Of a stretch of 64,000 nt of DNA, positions 56,501-59,500 are shown piece after piece. Numbering within the stretch: the stretch's first letter is position 1; every line of letters starts with the position of its first letter. The DNA is from Owenia fusiformis (taxonomy: Eukaryota > Annelida > Polychaeta > Sabellida > Oweniidae), in NCBI GenBank assembly GCA_903813345.2, contig CAIIXF020000011.1, positions 32,170,166-32,234,165 on the forward strand. The letters run 5' to 3'. Under the pieces are notes generated by a model. It was not told the DNA's origin. It ran no database searches and saw only the letters and a program-made list of their open reading frames with translations. The translations under genes were made by a program, and so were the position numbers.

Positions 56501-59500
56501 CATGTACAAGTATGTATGTAGGTACCAGCAGCCAAGTTATTTCAACCATGTGATTAACTGACTTACTAACCTAAATAACCCCAGGAAACTGTCCTGAATA
56601 CAGTGACCCGCTGATTCATCTTAATATATATAACTGAGCAAAATGCCCAGTTATTTATCTTATTGGGGAAATATAAAAAATATTTGGACTGAAGCTTGGT
56701 TGCACTCTTAATTATCTTAATCAATAGACTATGAAATCAACTTAAATTGTTATGAAAACAAAATATGTACTTATTCCTAAAACAGAAATAGTGACTTGTA
56801 ACTTTACAAAGCATATAGCATAGCTTTACTATATAAGTAAATACAAAGACAATATTAATTTTACATCAAAAAGTATGATTAAGACTGCCCCTATATAACC
56901 CAAGTGACTGAACCAGCTATCCTAAAAATGAATGCATATTATTATCTAAACATGTTCTTAATATATTTTTAAGATTCTTTAAGACTATTAAATAGTTATT
57001 AACAAAGTGTGTAAACTATGAAATCAAGGACAAATTCACTATACTTGAACCAAAACAGATAAAAAAACACATAAAAACATTAACCCATTTATAAAATGCA
57101 TGGGTAAAGTAATATGTACCAGATTAGAAGTAAGTTGAAATTCCAGGTACGTATACTAAAATATGAGGTAAAATTGGTATGAAGTTAAGCATTCAGGTAA
57201 ATATGTACAGAAATATCAGAAATAAGCGAGTCATTTACGAAGAGGGAAACAAGGCAGGGTCAGGGAGATATTTTAAAGTCAGGAAGTGAACATGTCCCAG
57301 TTAATATCTTTTCATCTAGACATGGAGTTAACCTAAGCTCATCTTTGTTATTGAAAAACAAGGTTCATAACATAAAAGTGTAGAATAGAAAATATTTTCT
57401 CAAATATAGTTATCTCTTAAAACATACCACACCCTTTGTACCCTTTGCATTTGTTCGATTTTGCTTCTTAAAAGAGAGCTTCATCGTTTGTAACTAGACT
57501 CACTAACTAGGGAATGCCCTTTGCTAATATTCAATCAAATGACTGCAAAACCGAATAAGAACCTTCATAATGTTATACCTATATGAGCTGAATTTCTAAT
57601 TGCTGAGTTTCGTGGGCTAGTTGGTACACTCCCTCCTCGTGTATAGCTAAATGAACCAGCGTATGGAGTTCTCGTGAGTTGAGCACTTGGACTCCGTGGA
57701 TCACCATATTCATCAAATGGCACAAAGGATTCATCATCCTTTTTAGGTGTCTCAGGTGTTTCATTTGCATTTGCATCTCTTGCAGCTTCTTCAGCAACAC
57801 CTTCAAATCCTATATGATTCTTTGGGGGCTCGGGATCTGTCTTCGGAGGGTCTGGGTTCACTTCCTTTTCTTTACCATCTGCGTCCTTCTCAACAAGGAC
57901 CATGTTAACAGGCTTCAGTTTGAAACCATATGTACTATAGACAGACATGTTGATGTTATTTTTATATAATCCTCAATAAACAGTTGCTATATTCCTGTAT
58001 GTTTCTTAGGAAGACTATTCTAGATATATTTTGCAGCTCCTTTGTATGTAATCTTTACGACGTTTGCTATATTCTTTATATATGTAGTGAGTACTAATGT
58101 AAAACGATTCTCCAAGATCAATGTCAATGTTTTAGGCTCCAATGTTTAACCTTAAGGGCTTTAGTAATCCAGCCAGTTGCAACAAAATTTGGAACTAATG
58201 GGTGTAGTATGGTACCTTTAATGCTCTTTTCTTTGATTTTTTAAGAACTATGTTGCAGTGATAGTATTATGTTATACATAGATCAAGTTTTCTTGAAGGT
58301 TTCAGCTGCAGTTATACATAGCAGGAATGCAGTAACAACAACACTATAGTATTATGTAGTATTGTATGATGAAAGATAACTAACAGCCAAATCTGTTATG
58401 TACTCCTGTTTGGTGTGAGATGTACTATATCCACATTTACAGCATGTACTGTAGTCTAAATTCTGCTCTATATATTTTGGTATATCCAGTTAGATCCAAA
58501 AAAGAAATCTTGAAACATTTGTTTAACTTTTACTTTTATATCCATACATCCATTAACTATGCTATACTTTCCATTGGTGTATAACTTTACTTTCCAGGTG
58601 GGGCAGCACCAAAGGGAACTCCCTTTCCAACACTCATATGTTGAAGTATAAGGTCCCGTTAAGTGAACTTACTTAAATACTTTAAATATAGTACATGCCA
58701 TATGCATACAATCTACCTGAACCTATTTACCTGCCATATAAATATAGGTGGTATAGAAATACTGAATAGTTATAGGTGAATTGCTGCTCCAATAAGAAGA
58801 TTATTTTAGGCTTTAAACCAAATATGTGAAATATGTTTTCTGGGTCAATAGGTAACAATAGGTAATGTTATTACTATATGCACATGTACATGTATAATTA
58901 TCATTAACATGGCTCGTTTCACATCAATGATGCACTTAAAAATCTTTTTCGAAAAATGCACATGTATTTGTTATTCGAATTAACCTGTTAGAACAGTACC
59001 TGTTGAAATTACTATAAAACAAAAAATTAATTTTTCACTATTTTGATTATTAATGAAAAAGTATTTGATGTAAATTCTATGCTGTTCTCTCATTCAATTC
59101 AATTATGGAAGAAATTAGTTGATTTATGATTTTAGTAAAATAAGTAAAAATATGTTCTATAAAAACCATGTTTTACAGTAGGGGATACTTAACAATGCTT
59201 AAATAGTAATACATGTATATGTACCATGCCAATCAATTTGATGAATGAAACTTATAGTATAAGTACTTAACAGAAAAAGCAAACAAAAATGTCATGAGAA
59301 ATATTAACATGCTATAAAAAACACTCAATTAGTTTACATTTGAAGTAAAAATGGTCAAGGCAAAGGCATTTGTATTGACCCCCCCTCACATTCTCTCAAA
59401 CATTTATAGAACAGGCTGCTTCAGGGGTTGCAAAAACTAAAATACTTGCGAGATCGAACATAAATATATAATGAATACAGTAAACCGATGCAAACGCACA